Below, one piece after another: positions 32,961 to 44,172 of a DNA stretch of 64,000 bases; the first letter of the stretch is position 1; every line of letters starts with the position of its first letter. Under the pieces are notes generated by a model, which had not been told where the DNA came from, did no database searches, and saw only the letters and a program-made list of their open reading frames with translations. This DNA is from Sciurus carolinensis (lineage: Eukaryota; Chordata; Mammalia; Rodentia; Sciuridae): NCBI RefSeq assembly GCF_902686445.1, contig NC_062227.1, positions 22,250,777 to 22,314,776 on the forward strand, given 5' to 3'. The translations under genes were made by a program, and so were the position numbers.

Positions 32961-34114
32961 TATTTCTTTACCAGTCCATGGATTCCTGTTTTGAGCTAAG
33001 CTCACAAAGGCAGCTGGTCTCTATTCCATGTGATGGAGGGGCACTTGCTTGTGTATTTGCAATCAGCACTCAGTGGCCTCATTCATGTCTGGTAAGTAGC
33101 AGAGCCAATGGGGAAAACCAGGTCATGTCACGCTCATCTGGTAGGTAAGTCGGCTCCTTCACGGTGATGGGTCCAGAGGTTTTATGAGCAGCAAGAGGGC
33201 AAGTGCCAATGTCCTGGCACACTGAGTTCACAATATGCTCTATGGGCAATGTCTAGTGTACAGAATGATAGCTAAAAACTATGAAAATGACAGGAATTTC
33301 TCCATTTGGCAGAAACAACAGTAAAATGTAATAAATCATAATGGAACACTTTCACAGGAGACAAGGATCAATATGAAATGTTCACATTATCTAAAGAATG
33401 AAACACAAAACCACATAAAGGTGAAATAGAAATCATGAATGAAAAAACTTTGAAAAAAGTAAGAAATACAGAATCCTATCTATTTGTTTTAGATAAACTC
33501 CCAAATGGAGCCACGTAAAGCAGGTAAATATTGTTGTATTTCTAGATTTTCAAGATTCAAATACTTTTTTAAAGAGTATTTTGTGGAATTTGGTCCAGAA
33601 GACAATGTGAATAAAAAGAATCTATGCACATTTTTAACAGAATAATACCCAAACAGAATTTAGACAGAAAATATCCGACAAGCCATTAAATATGCTTATA
33701 AAATAGAATAGGCTACAAGAGCAGAGAAAAAAAAGTCTAGGGCATCCTATCTTCCATGTTTTGCACTTTCAAGTATGCTAGTGAACACTGCAGAGAAAAC
33801 ACTTTTGATGACACTGAACTTTTTCTTCATATCCCAGAATGATACAGTTATGATGCTGCTTCAATAAATATTAAAGTGTATTAAGAACATATCTGCCAAG
33901 CATTCAATTAAAACTGTGGTTGAATCTCATTGGGAAGGTAACGTCAGTGCCATCAGGTCTAAATTAACCCATCTAGAAAATATAAATTAAGTCACATTCC
34001 AGAATGCAGGCCAAAGATATCACTTTTAGATATCTATTTTCAACTGTATGTGCTCAGTAATAATTTGGAATCATGTGTTAAGTAGAAAATAATGCACTAA
34101 CAAATTTTTCTTTT
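32961..34114. other. Unassigned sequence
   Basis: About 1.15 kb, AT-rich 3' part, no recognised repeat or exon. Confidence 0.5.
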
Positions 34115-34313
34115 CTTTTCTTTTTGGTACCAGAGATTAAACCCAGGAGTACTGTTGAGCCACATCTCCAACCCTTTTGCCCTTTTTATTTTTTATTTTG
34201 AGACAGGATCTCGCTAAGCTGCTGAGGGCCTCACTAAATTGCTGAGGCTACTTTTGAACTGTGATCCTCCTGCCTCTGCTTCCTGGGTTGCTGAGATCTC
34301 AGGCATGCACCTG
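34115..34313 (-). mobile_element. ID_B1 (MEN) dimeric SINE
   Basis: Plus-strand order 'GGTACCAGAGATTAAACCCA', 'TTTATTTTGAGACAGGATCT', 'CGCTAAGCTGCTGAGGGCCT' and 'GATCCTCCTGCCTCTGCTTC' is the complement of an ID_B1 dimer. Confidence 0.92.
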
Positions 34314-34685
34314 TAATCAGTAACAAAAATTAAATGTGCTATAATGCACAGGAAAGCACTGAAGGGATTAAGAAATTCTTTGAAGAAGAATGAAACAATG
34401 ATAATATAGCATTTAGGGCAAAACAAATTACAGTTCCCTGACACTGAAACCAACTTCTCAAATGCAGAAAATACTAGAAAAAGAAGGAAGAAGACTCATT
34501 TTGATTACACATCTCAGAATGTATGACCAAATGCCAAATTTCAAAATTAATTTTTCCTTTTCCCTTTTTAGTTATAATATCTTTTCTGAAGTTTTTAATA
34601 TTGAAACAACCAAAGCATTTTCTCATTTGTAAAGCATCCATAATTTAAAAAGTATAAGCACTCATTCCTACAACTAAGTTAAATT
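34314..34685. other. Unassigned AT-rich sequence
   Basis: No recognised repeat or exon. Confidence 0.5.
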
Positions 34686-34696
34686 TATAGTTGAAG

Positions 34697-34789
34697 GGCT
34701 GGGGAGATAGCTCAGCTGGTAGAGTGCTCGCCTCGCAAGCAAAAGGCCCTGAGTTTGATCCCCAGTACCGCAAAAAAAAAATATATATA
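34697..34789 (+). mobile_element. ID SINE, young
   Basis: Intact head 'GGCTGGGGAGATAGCTCAGC' with A box 'TAGCTCAGCTGG', then 'AGTTTGATCCCCAGTACCGC' and an A/AT tail. Perfect 11-bp target duplication TATAGTTGAAG at 34686-34696 and 34790-34800. Confidence 0.95.
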
Positions 34790-34800
34790 TATAGTTGAAG

Positions 34801-35189
34801 TTGGCTGATAAACATGGCATGTTAAGTGAAATTAATGGGATAGCAACATTAGGAAGTAATGAACTTGGGTGACTTTTAAACAGGAATATAACTCCTATGG
34901 AAGAATTGCAAAGTATTTGCAACAACAATTTACCAGGTGCATTTATTTAGCACTCAAGTTATATTTATGCCATTTACAGCCACCTATAGCTTCTTAAAAT
35001 TAAATTTTTAAAAGAATTACTCAAGATCTATAATGTCACTGCAATGTCTAATGTCTGTTTTTATAGAAAAAGGTGTTCTGGAGCAATTATGCTTTGGGGC
35101 TGCTGCAGAAACTTTCAACCAACACTAACAACTTAGTGTTCCTAATTAGTGATGCTGATAATTTGAATTGTATGCTATTTTATGTTCGT
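34801..35189. other. Unassigned AT-rich sequence
   Basis: No recognised repeat or exon. Confidence 0.5.
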
Positions 35190-35372
35190 TTATTTGATTT
35201 GTGTTACTTTATTTTATATTTTTATTAAAAATTCTATATATTTATGCAATATGATGTTTTGGTATATATCACACACAGTGTACTCATAGCTCAGTCTAGC
35301 TGATTGAAGCATCAATCTCTTCACATAGTTACCTTTCCTGCGTGTATGTGGTGAGTCTTTAAGATCTACTTT
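35190..35372 (-). mobile_element. L1M 3' UTR fragment
   Basis: 'ATATGATGTTTTGGTATATA', 'CACAGTGTACTCATAGCTCA', 'AAGCATCAATCTCTTCACAT' and 'GTGGTGAGTCTTTAAGATCT' are the complement of an L1MA/L1MB-type 3' UTR. Confidence 0.75.
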
Positions 35373-35664
35373 CAGGAGATTCAAGATGGTAGGTTAGAGG
35401 AAGGCTGTGTTCCTAGTTGTTCTGTGGCTCAGGATTCAGGCAGCAGGCATACTGCTTCTCAGTGAGGTGGGTGAAAGAGGGATTTCACTAAAATATCACA
35501 CACTCAGAGTGTCTTGGAGACTCGGAAATTTGGGTGCATTGAACAAAGAACAAAGAGCACACTGGAGCTAAGCCGGCTGTGACAGCAGCAGTGCTGGTTC
35601 ACCACAGAGGAGGGAGAGCACAGAGAGAAGCACAGTGGACAGATCTGGTACAGAAAAGCAGATC
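35373..35664 (+). mobile_element. Probable L1 5' UTR, first part
   Basis: Begins 'GGAGATTCAAGATGGTAGGT', a start motif typical of L1 5' UTRs (CAAGATGG). Then 'GGAAGGCTGTGTTCCTAGTT', 'TTCTCAGTGAGGTGGGTGAA' and 'GAGTGTCTTGGAGACTCGGA'. GC-richer than its surroundings. It resumes at 36442 after the nested L1. Assignment to L1 is inference from this start and the balanced composition. Confidence 0.5.
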
Positions 35665-35681
35665 AGAAAAGCAGCCTGAAC

Positions 35682-36424
35682 AATTATCAAGAAAACAAGT
35701 AACAATAAATGTTGGCGAGGATGTGGGGAAAAGGTACACTCATACATGCTGATGGGATTGCAAATTCATGCCATCACTATGAAAAGTACTATGGAGATAA
35801 CTCAGAAAACTTGGAATGGAACCACCATTTGACCCAGTTATTCCACTCCTTGGTCTATACTCAAAGGACTTAAAATCAGCATACTATAGTGACATGACCA
35901 CATCAATGTTTATAGCAGCTCAATTCACAATAGTTAAGCTATGGAACCAACCTAGGTGCCCTACAACAGAATAATGGATAAAGAAAATGTGGTATATATA
36001 CACAATGGAATATTACTCAGCCATAAAGAAGAATGAAATTATAGCACTTGCTGGTGAATGGATATAACTGGACACTGTCATGCTAAGTGAAATAAGCCAA
36101 TCCCAAAAAAGGCTGAATGGTTCTCTCTGCTATGTGGGTGCTAACTCATAATAAGTAGTGAAGGGAAGAATAGAATTTCAGTGGATTAGACAAAGGGGAA
36201 TGAAGGGAAGGTAATGAGTATGGGAATAGGAAAGACAGTAGAATGATTTGGACATAACTTTCCTATGTTCATATATGAATACCCAAACAGTGTAACTCCA
36301 CATCATGTCCAACCACAAGAATGGAAAGTTACACTCCATGTATGTATAATATGTCAAAATACATTCTGTTGTCATGTCACTAAAAAGAACAAATAAAATA
36401 AAGAAATAAATAAAATTTTAAAAA
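35682..36424 (+). mobile_element. Young 5'-truncated L1 inserted in the probable L1 5' UTR
   Basis: Continuous L1 ORF2 end ('GATGTGGGGAAAAGGTACAC', 'ACCATTTGACCCAGTTATTC', 'ATGGAATATTACTCAGCCAT') and 3' UTR ('GTGTAACTCCACATCATGTC', 'ATGTCAAAATACATTCTGTT'), with an A-rich tail. A 17-bp target duplication with one mismatch (AGAAAAGCAGCCTGAAC at 35665-35681; AGAAAAGCTACCTGAAC at 36425-36441) brackets it exactly. Confidence 0.93.
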
Positions 36425-36441
36425 AGAAAAGCTACCTGAAC

Positions 36442-37100
36442 TCAGGGGTCCAGAGACTGCACTGTGAACTGGTGTCTGAAAAGTGCTTTATGTTTCTCAG
36501 TGGAGAGCTGAGGGAAGAGCAATCTTGAGGCCACACTGCATCTGCTGCTGTGGAGCCAGATGATCACAGCAGGCACAGCTGTACTGTCCTGGCAAGTGCT
36601 AAAGTGTGGCCTAGAATGTACCTAGCAGAGCATGAGTGAAACAGGCCAGAGAAGATTGTACCCAGGGGAATTCAAGTCAGAAAAGTGAAGAGGAGTCCAA
36701 CTTGCTTTTCCTTTGGGTCTGGAGGCTTATCAGACCAGTTGGAGTGGAGCAGGAATTTGAACAGGTGGGTGTGAACACACTCAGGGAATAATCTCAGGGA
36801 GGCTGAGCTCCTGGACAGCACAGTGTGTGGAAAGTTGGCTCCCCTGCCCCATGAGTAGAATTCTTGGGAGACTCCTGAGATCTAGACTCCTGACAGAAAT
36901 TAGCAACTCTTGGGCCCTAGGGGTGTGTTGATCTAATCTCTCCAGAGTAGATACCACCCAGCAAAGGCCCTAAACCCTGATTAGATCTAAGCCCCAGTCA
37001 CAGGAACCCTCCTCATAGGACTCTGAAGCTGCCGCACCCTGGGAGTGCATCCATCTCTTTTATACAAACCAAACTCCAACTGACAGTAGTTCTCATGATC
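36442..37100 (+). mobile_element. Probable L1 5' UTR, second part
   Basis: Directly continues 35373-35664 once the nested L1 and one duplication copy are set aside. 'GTCCAGAGACTGCACTGTGA', 'TTGAGGCCACACTGCATCTG' and 'CTCAGGGAGGCTGAGCTCCT' keep the same GC-balanced composition. The 3' limit is uncertain (37.1-37.4 kb), and no ORF1 is recognisable. Confidence 0.45.
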
Positions 37101-38100
37101 AATTAGGTGAGGTCCACTCATCTAGCAAAGGGGTACCCACAGGTAAAGGAAATAACCCATAACTAGGCCATAAAGTTAAAACTCTTGTAATCAGTCCTCT
37201 TAATTATACCATCCTCACTAGCTAATCAGTCACTGACTGCCACACTCAAAGAAAACACCCTCCATCATTCAACAATATCCAGAGAACCTTGACTTTGAAC
37301 AAAACTCTTGGGCTCTCTTTACTTTAAAAAGGAAACTTAATACTAAAAGCAAACCTGATCATGGATCAGAAGTTGTTTTGGTCAAGGTGTTCACTTGCTC
37401 CCAATTGAAGTCATCAGCTTCAGCTTGACCATATCCACATGTGCTGTATGGTTCATTAAAGAGGCAACCACCACCTAAGATGTGAAAGAATAAAAAATAA
37501 CATGAGTGACAACCAGACCTCTTAAATGATTGCACCTACTTGATGCCAAACTGGATCTGGTTTAGCATTTATTGCTCAGAATCTCTGGATTTCTCCATTA
37601 TCATATACATGCTAAGTACTGCTGAGTATTAACCATGCCTTGCCCATACCATTTGTTGTTCTCCAAAAGGAATCTAACAACCATAGTAGACAATTGAAAG
37701 GAAGATCTAAGAAATTTTAAAATTCACATTTTCCAGATTTATAGGAATTGAGAAAATTTATTGTGCATTCAAAATGTTAATAGAACTTCCCTGAGTATTC
37801 AATGTTTTCAATTAAAAAAAATATTATTTGTCCAAAACAATAGAGAAAGGTTTTCACCACAACACTGGTACAATGGAAGGAGACAAGATGCAGTACAAAT
37901 TATGGACAAAATACAAAATATTTTTCAAAGGATTATTCTAAAATCTAACAGAAACAGCTTTCACTTTAATATTTCAGAGATTTGGAGAGTCTCAAAATTA
38001 AAATAGATTATAAATTTACTTTATAGTCCATAAAAGTTTTAAAGGCAAAAATAATTTCAAGACTAAACATGTGGTAAACATCTGCTTAATTTTGCTACTA
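37101..38100. other. Unassigned sequence
   Basis: About 1 kb, AT-rich, without recognised repeat or exon. Confidence 0.5.
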
Positions 38101-38116
38101 GGAATGAAGCTATTTA

Positions 38117-38181
38117 TTTATTTCTTTATTTTTTTATTGTAAACAAATGGGATACATGTTGTTTCTCTGTCTGTACATGGC
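38117..38181 (-). mobile_element. Micro-L1: 65-bp 3' end only
   Basis: On the plus strand a T-rich start ('TTTCTTTATTTTTTTATTG') is followed by 'TAAACAAATGGGATACATGT' and 'TGTTTCTCTGTCTGTACATG', the complement of the final ~50 bp of the squirrel L1 (compare 22405-22468). A perfect 16-bp target duplication (GGAATGAAGCTATTTA) lies at 38101-38116 and 38182-38197. Confidence 0.93.
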
Positions 38182-38197
38182 GGAATGAAGCTATTTA

Positions 38198-39289
38198 AAT
38201 GAGGAAACAAAAAAATTAGAAAATGCAAAGTATGCATAGCAGTTCATCTGTTTCAGCATCAACAGAATTCAGCATATTGATGATGTTAGATTTCACCCCA
38301 CATCCTCTTACATATCTGTCACTTTGAATTATTATAGCATCAGATCTTTATCCAAATGTTTCACTTGGGGAACATGAGTAATTATATCAACCACATTAAT
38401 GACCATGAAAATTCTACTATACAGGATAATTGATATTATTATGCAGCCTATTACTTAATAATAATTCATATATTAATTATATGAATTCAAAAATATTAAT
38501 TATAAGTGCTTGCCAAAGAGAATTAACATCTAGATCCAGAAAACATGAATTTAAGAATATTATTACACTATATTTGTAATATGTCCCTGGTGGCAAGAAT
38601 AAATAAAATAGAAAACAGATGTTGGCTGGGAATCACCTAATCTAATTTCCCAGCAAATGCTCAAGTCAATTCTATATTCTCCTGGACATGCTGACAGTCT
38701 ATGAAGAGGGGAAACACTCAGAATTTTGTAACATATACTTATCACACAGAAAAATCTCCTTAGAAAGGCCCCAATTCACTTCCTGAGGTGAAAACCCATT
38801 TATCTTAGCTCCACCCATGAAGAAATGGTAAAAGTCTCAGTTCTTGCACAGGAAATGTGATCATCTGTAAAGAGTTTTCATGTTCTCGGTCTTTATTTCT
38901 CCAAGCAAAACATGCTTTGCTCCCCTTAAATTCCTCCTTCTAGAAGGGTTTTGGACTCATCAGTAGCCTGGCAGCTGCTCTGAACCCTGATCCAAAAGAC
39001 CAGAATTCAACTGGCTCCTTCCCTTGACCGCTGTTCTTTCAACAGCCTGCACAGGGTGCTGGTCCTTTCTGAGCTGTTGGGAGACTTCAAACTCATCTGT
39101 TCTTTCCACACCACCGCCGTCAAGTTGTTTCTCCTCTTCTGTATTGAGGTAATTTTTAGGTAATTTTTCTGAATTCAAACACAGAACTAAAACTCACCTC
39201 ATTTTCAGAGCATCACCATGGCCTGTGGAGAGCTTTCAGAATACTGATCCTATGGCTCAGGTACTAGTCATCCTACTAAATTTACATTA
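38198..39289. other. Unassigned sequence
   Basis: About 1.1 kb with no recognised repeat or exon. 38780-39180 is GC-balanced and repeat-free. Confidence 0.5.
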
Positions 39290-39621
39290 CAGGTTGAGCA
39301 TCCCCAACCAGAAAATCCAGTCTGCCAAACTCTGAAAATATTTGAGTATCAATATGATGCCACAAGTAGAAAATTTCACACTTGACTTCATGTGATGGGT
39401 CACATTCAAAATGCAGGTGCACTAAAAATACTGCATAAAATGACCTTCAGGCTATGTATATCAGGTGTACGTGAAACATAAGTGAACTTTGTATTCAGAC
39501 TCGGGTCCCATCCCCAGAGCATCTCATTATGTATATGTGAATACTTCACATTTTTAAAAATACAAAATTTAAAATATTTCTGGTTCCAAAGCACTTCTGA
39601 GTCCCAAGCACTCAGTCTGTA
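39290..39621 (+). mobile_element. TcMar-Tigger non-autonomous DNA transposon, near complete
   Basis: Starts CAGGTTGAGCATCC preceded by TA, and ends CTCAGTCTGTA, the degenerate inverse. Inside are 'GATGCCACAAGTAGAAAATT', 'CATGTGATGGGTCACATTCA', 'ACCTTCAGGCTATGTATATC' and 'GGGTCCCATCCCCAGAGCAT', all in order for a known mammalian Tigger-derived MER element. No coding capacity. Confidence 0.9.
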
Positions 39622-40711
39622 TCTGATAAGCATGCTCTTAATGTCTGCCTCCGATGTGCTGTTAAATGCTACACGATGTAGAGTCCAGGAACTTTGTTTT
39701 AAATGGCCTCTCTCATTTTTCTAGACTTTTCTTAGTCATTATTTCCAGGCATAAGGGTGAAATAGATTCACTGACTTCAGTAACATTTCTAACACTTCTA
39801 GTTTCAACTTATCCTTCTTCTGGAAACAGAAAACTCATTATAAAAGGTAGAGCACGAAACTCAAAAGTTTTACCTCAACAACCATCTGTCATTTGCATTT
39901 CCCTCGTACCGGGTTTTAGTAAGTTCAGATGCAAAGTGGATTCACTGAGTGCCTAATGCTAACAACGTTCCAATTTGAAGTAAGAAATGTTAAAAAATCA
40001 CACAAATATTTATGGTAATTCCCCCACCTTAGTTGCAAACCCTAATTTTGATGTCGAGAAGAGCATCAGTTCTAAAGGCATAACTCAACAGCAGTGGCAT
40101 GAATAATAGTCCAAAAGAATGAAATAATCATAAATTTTGACATAAAAGGGGCCTCAGTGAACAGCACTCCTTTGGAAGTCCTGTTGTGCGATCTTAAACA
40201 GAGAGAATAATGACAAACATCCAGTGGTCAGCAAAGGCTGGTTAAAGGTCTGTTTTACAAGACAGCTGTTGCCACTGAAGATGGACCCAGATTCCAAGGC
40301 AATAGCATGTGTGGCTGAGAGCAAACCCGGAAGACCAATACAATGCCTTTGAAGGGATATAATTTTACCATTGCACAAAGTTGTTTTTATAACTGTAAAG
40401 AAAATATAAAAGTATGATATGATTCTCTCTGGACCCACATCTGATTATTGAGACCCTTGAAAATAGAATCAACCACAGAATTTCCAATGGCCCTAGGATA
40501 TACCCGCTGCACAACAACCCTTATTGGTGGGACCACAAAGATAACAAAGGTGATTTTTTGAGTTAAAATAAAAAAGTGACAATAGAATTGAAATAACCAA
40601 TTAAAGACAGAGGAATTAAGTTTCTGGTTTTCAGGGCAATTGGTATAGAAGCAATTGGTGAAGTTCTGGAGTCAAACCCCCAGACATCTTTTCATGAAAA
40701 CTGCAGACTTT
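39622..40711. other. Unassigned sequence
   Basis: About 1.1 kb. 40140-40440 is repeat-free with balanced composition and could be conserved non-coding. No exon signature. Confidence 0.5.
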
Positions 40712-40727
40712 AAGAATAGGTATCTGA

Positions 40728-40832
40728 GGGGTTGGGGATTTAGCTCAGTGGCAGAACACTTGACTAGAATGAGTAAGGCCCTGAATTCGGTCCTCGACCC
40801 TAAAAAACTAAACAAAACAAAACAAAAAAACA
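40728..40832 (+). mobile_element. ID SINE, young
   Basis: 'GGGGTTGGGGATTTAGCTCA', A box 'TAGCTCAGTGGC', B-box-like 'GAATTCGGTCCTC' and an A-rich tail of AACAAA units. Perfect 16-bp target duplication AAGAATAGGTATCTGA at 40712-40727 and 40833-40848. The head differs from other copies here and resembles the general rodent ID. Confidence 0.95.
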
Positions 40833-40848
40833 AAGAATAGGTATCTGA

Positions 40849-41159
40849 AAGGCCATGGGCAGGACAGGAATTCTGCTCAAAAGCACTACTAATTCTAACT
40901 ATATCTTCCTTAGCGTGGTATTCCCTAGAGCTGTTACCTGCTAAGTACCCAGTGAAAAAAAAGAAGACGCAATGAATTCCCCCAAATTCTATGTAGGATT
41001 TGGCAGCAATCATCTTGGCCTGAAAATTTTTAAAGTAAGTATAATGTAACATTGACCCAAATGATAAAAAAAAAATCTTTACACAGCCCCACAAAATTGC
41101 CTGATTCTTCTGGAACATTCCAAGATAAAATAGCTGCAAAAGGTAACTAAATCACTCAT
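40849..41159. other. Unassigned sequence
   Basis: No recognised repeat or exon. Confidence 0.5.
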
Positions 41160-41400
41160 CATGTTCACTTTTTATTATGGTTGAAACTATAAGCCAGTTA
41201 AATGTTAATGAAATCTCCACAAATTATGGCTTTCAAACTTTTTTAATCCTGGCAATAATTAGATGGCAAGGTTAGTTGTCTATAAAGATCACCCCTAATT
41301 TATGAAAATAAAATATTGTCATTTGCATACCAAAAGGAATTTACCTTTCTTCTTTCTTTGAAGTAGCAGAAATGTCAACAACAATCGCATGAAATGTTTA
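41160..41400. promoter_or_regulatory. Candidate conserved non-coding element / enhancer
   Basis: Repeat-free, motif-dense AT-rich stretch. It holds a perfect octamer ATTTGCAT (POU factor site) at 41321-41328, homeodomain-type cores (TTAATG, CTAATT, AATTAG) and a TCF/LEF-like CTTTGAAG near 41356. Proposed from composition alone; conservation is untested. Confidence 0.25.
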
Positions 41401-42024
41401 AGGTATAAGATGTGAAGAACTGGCCTGCTTTTACCTGAAAGGGAACCCTAAGAGATCTTTCACGTCCTCATTCTATGGCTTACTGAAACTCCAGGCTGAG
41501 AGAAAAGACAAACTGACAAAGATTAGGGTCCACCCTGAAAGATGTTTTAACAATTTGTTTTTAATTGTGAGCCAGTCATGCCATCTTGACCTTGACCTCC
41601 TGCATACACTCTTCTGTAACCAAATGTGTCACTACAGAGATGCATGGATATTTTTTAACTGTGTTCCACTGGATTTGCAAAAGGCAGCTCTAAGTCCAAT
41701 AAATTGATTTCAGTGTTCCTTCAAAAGTGGCAATTTACAGTCTCTAAGATCTGGGGGTGAGAGTCACTACTTAAGACTGTTTATTTAGCTCGAAGTTATT
41801 AATCAACACTTACTATGTGAGCACACGACTAAGATACTCAGAGAAAAAACCCTGATCTACAAAGTTCTCTGGTACTGACAGCTACTGTTGCCTCAGTGTG
41901 AACCTGGTGTCATGAACATGCTATCTAAGGGACAATATGGTTATTATTTATTCTTAACAATCAGTGGAAGACTCTTGTCTCAAGATGTCTGATTCAAAGA
42001 ACTCACCGCACAACAAAAACCATG
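41401..42024. other. Unassigned sequence
   Basis: No recognised repeat or exon. Confidence 0.5.
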
Positions 42025-42115
42025 CATATATTTATATGTATCATCTCATTTAATTTTCTTAAAGACCTATCCATGTACCAGTTATGAGTATTATTAAACC
42101 TCTCAGGTCTATATA
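42025..42115 (-). mobile_element. MIR fragment
   Basis: 'TATCATCTCATTTAATTTTC' followed by 'TTATGAGTATTATTAAACCT' matches the complement of the MIR 3' end and core. Confidence 0.6.
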
Positions 42116-42639
42116 CACTTTTCATCACTTGCTCTGCAAAAATGTGTCCATCTAAATCACCTGTCCCAATGGGCAAGAAGCTAAGATTCTCAGAGATTGA
42201 GGGAGAGACCCTGCATGAAGGAGGGGTGGCCTCACTCAACTGGCTGGCACAATCCTCAGCACACCATGCAGGGGCCTTCTCGAGACCTGACTCCTCCAGC
42301 AATAGCAATCTCCCCTGCACCTTTCTTGGGGTTTGCAGCAGGGGGCTCCAGTGGAACACCTCCCATTCATAGCTATCTCTTTCCCCTGCTTCCCCTCCAG
42401 AAGGCACATTCCCTCCAAGCTCTGCAGGTACAGATTTGTAGTGACTTCTCTGCCATCCACTGGGCCACAACCTGTCCTGGGTCTCCTGTTTGACCCTAAG
42501 TTTCCCAAGATGTCTGGACAGAGGCTGTTCCATGTATCTACTATTTCTTTATTCTTCAGTGCGCTCATTGGTCTATACTACCCAATCTCTCCTATTCCAA
42601 ATCCCCATTAAAGTTCATAATTATTTATTTATTTATCTA
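42116..42639. other. Unassigned GC-balanced sequence, possible old LTR
   Basis: Several overlapping open frames on both strands (up to 176 codons on the minus strand) but no protein family recognised. 'GCAATAGCAATCTCCCCTGC' and the following bases have the feel of an old mammalian LTR. Not assigned. Confidence 0.4.
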
Positions 42640-42836
42640 TCTATTTATTTTTGTGGTGGTTGTGGTACTAGGGATTGAACTCAGGGGCATTTTACCATTG
42701 AGCTATACCCCAAGTCCTTTTTATTTTTTGAGACAGGGTCTTAATAAGTTGATGTGGCTGGCCTCGAACTTGCAATCCTTCTGCTTCAGCCTCCCAAGTC
42801 ACTGGGACTACAGGTATATACCACCAGGTCTGGCAA
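42640..42836 (-). mobile_element. ID_B1 (MEN) dimeric SINE
   Basis: Preceded by a TTTA/TCTA simple repeat (tail complement), then 'GATTGAACTCAGGGGCATTT', 'TTTTTGAGACAGGGTCTTAA', 'CTGCTTCAGCCTCCCAAGTC' and 'ACCACCAGGTCTGGC'. Complement of a full ID_B1 dimer. Confidence 0.93.
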
Positions 42837-44049
42837 GTTCAATATTCTGTATGTTAAATTTTTCCTATTCAAGTTACTGTACTGTTTTTGTCTTCTGACC
42901 AACACCTTCCTATTTTTACAAATGGCAGTTCCAGTGATCAAATATCCCCCCAAAAATATCCCCCAAATTTCAGTTCAACCAAGGTCTGCATCTAAAGTTC
43001 ATGCTCTTTCCAGTCTATATAGTTTCACCTACATCTATAAAGTAAGTAAACAATGAATTGCATTGTAAATAAGCTCCTGAAAGTGCTGTTTCTAAGAAGC
43101 AGTGGAGGACAGTCAAATGTTAATTTCATAAACTTGTAAGATAAACACACATTTTAAACTGTTCTACCTTTTAGAGGATAAATTGACTTATACACTCTAG
43201 GCAATCATTACTATTGTTGTAATTATAGTTCACTTAAAGTTATTTTGTAAAAACAGTATGACTCCTTGAGGAGTTTTTTGGAACATTTTCTCATATGTTC
43301 TAAATACAGAATGACCCCATTTTAAGGCAGCTTTTATCAAATTCACAAAGTATTAAATGGTTCTCTCCATAGAGAACAAAGATCAAAAAATAGTGCTAAA
43401 ATACCCCCCAGGAGAATTAATGTTCTATTTTCTATTTTCCTAAAATACATGCAATCTCGGGTGATCCTATCCACTTATTTCAGATTTAAAAACTGTGTTA
43501 GATAAGTGGCTACACAATTCAAAGGATAAACAGAAAATGTGCTATAATAAACATAATTGTTTTAAGAGTTAAAGAAAAAACCTATACCAACATGCCAGAG
43601 CCCCTGCTTTCTTCTTGTAAATCACACTGACATCCATATTTAATTGCCTTCCAAACAATAAAAGTATGTAATGCTTCTTAAACTTTTGAGTGTGCAGGTG
43701 ATGTTTAGTGAATCAGACACTAAGAATTATAGAGAAGCTCTCCTACATAATTTAATCTAGCAAGCAGCTTTTACACATTGCCCAAGCATTTAAATGGCTA
43801 ATACTGTGCTCTATTGTAAAAAGCTTCCTTCATCAAGGGATAGATCTACAGAATACAAAGGAAGTAAGTTGTTTTATTATTGAAGTATCCATGGCTTATT
43901 ACACTTACCACATACTTCATTTTATATCAATCTATGGATTCCTAATTTGTAAAAACACTGGATTGCAACAGTCATGTATTTTTCTTATCAATCATAAAAT
44001 CTGGTTAATCAAAATGGGTGATGGTGTTATTTCCATTCCTAAATATTTT
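42837..44049. other. Unassigned AT-rich sequence
   Basis: About 1.2 kb with no recognised repeat or exon. Confidence 0.5.
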
Positions 44050-44172
44050 ACAGATAAAGCCAAATTATTAGGCACTTCAGTGTCTCCATTTTTCCATATG
44101 TAAATAAATGCCTCATAGAACTGCTATTGGATTTAATGAGAACATGTACATGAATTATCTGTGTAAATTTGA
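44050..44172 (+). mobile_element. MIR fragment
   Basis: 'TCAGTGTCTCCATTTTTCCA', 'ATGTAAATAAATGCCTCATA', 'TGGATTTAATGAGAACATGT' follow the MIR core-to-3' order. Confidence 0.8.

Noticed and set aside
42003..42533. 176-codon minus-strand frame
   Set aside because: Overlaps a MIR complement and several competing frames on both strands. No recognised protein.
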